A stretch of 5,467 bases of DNA from Planctomycetaceae bacterium (lineage in GTDB: Bacteria > Planctomycetota > Phycisphaerae > Phycisphaerales > SM1A02). Positions within the stretch are counted from its first letter, which is position 1. Each line of letters starts with the position of its first letter. Below the pieces are notes generated by a model. That model worked only from the letters and a program-made list of their open reading frames with translations. It searched no databases and was not told the DNA's origin. The stretch is taken from positions 1-5,467 of the forward strand of contig JAIYCA010000316.1 in assembly GCA_027488265.1 (NCBI GenBank). The letters are read 5' to 3'. Shown piece after piece: positions 5,433 to 5,467 of this stretch. Both the position numbers and the translations under genes were made by a program.

Positions 5433-5467
5433 TGTGACCCTCGGCAAGTCCGGCAAAGTGGAAGTTG
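5371..5467 (+). pseudogene. Out-of-frame C-terminal segment of the Doc toxin, cut by window end
   Basis: From TTG 5371 the +1 frame relative to the toxin start reads LDLNGFEVDCDADALAEL, then VIDVTLGKSGKVEV, and is open to the window edge. This is a typical Doc C-terminal continuation and would bring the protein to at least 123 residues, near the family length. Joining it directly after Phe91 (removing 5355-5370) restores the spacing found in P1 Doc, where nine residues lie between NKRT and the R-R-N-G turn; here nine residues would lie between NKRT and D-L-N-G. An in-frame ATG at 5365 could in principle start this piece alone, but nothing supports that it is used. Confidence 0.7.

Noticed and set aside
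4890..5456. 188-codon minus-strand frame opposite the toxin-antitoxin operon
   Set aside because: It is antisense to two recognisable genes and has no family resemblance.
5365..5467. Separate small gene starting at ATG 5365 in the +1 frame
   Set aside because: It is simply the displaced Doc C-terminus; no ribosome-binding site or coupling signal supports independent translation.

Overview
This is a GC-rich bacterial chromosomal segment. Most start codons lack a convincing Shine-Dalgarno sequence, and the genes form short units in mixed orientation. A planctomycete-like or similar environmental high-GC lineage (Phycisphaerae, for example) would fit, but nothing in the window fixes the taxon and this is only an impression. 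No rRNA, tRNA, insertion sequence, CRISPR array or phage gene was seen.

Layout. The window opens in the 3' end of an unidentified plus-strand gene whose protein ends in a run of 20 glycines (1-162). A strong intrinsic terminator follows (266-302). Facing it on the minus strand is a RutE-type malonic semialdehyde reductase/nitroreductase (327-929). Upstream of that, also on the minus strand, is a large methyl-accepting chemotaxis protein (1037-3343) with its own terminator (951-996). The chemoreceptor is divergent from a plus-strand AMP nucleosidase (3552-4322) across a 208-base intergenic region. The nucleosidase converges on, and overlaps by 101 bases, a minus-strand helix-hairpin-helix protein of the Cdd1 ('pathogenicity locus') type (4222-4680). 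Across a 177-base divergent region lies a toxin-antitoxin operon: an AbrB/MazE-type antitoxin (4858-5085) overlapping by 4 bases a Doc/Fic-family toxin (from 5082), which runs toward the window edge.

How they work together. The genes look like independent units: sensing (chemoreceptor), nucleotide salvage or AMP breakdown (amn), reductive detoxification (rutE-like) and a toxin-antitoxin module. Only the antitoxin and toxin clearly form a functional pair.

Most notable points: (a) the toxin reading frame is broken just after its Fic motif by what looks like a diverged 16-base tandem duplication, with the normal C-terminal sequence still open in the +1 frame; (b) a 10-base direct repeat array runs straight into the antitoxin start codon, the last copy supplying the ATG; (c) the Cdd1-like protein has a basic tail made from a 12-base repeat array plus the antisense of the amn 3' end; (d) the chemoreceptor has an extra N-terminal membrane helix behind a long Ala/Pro-rich tail.
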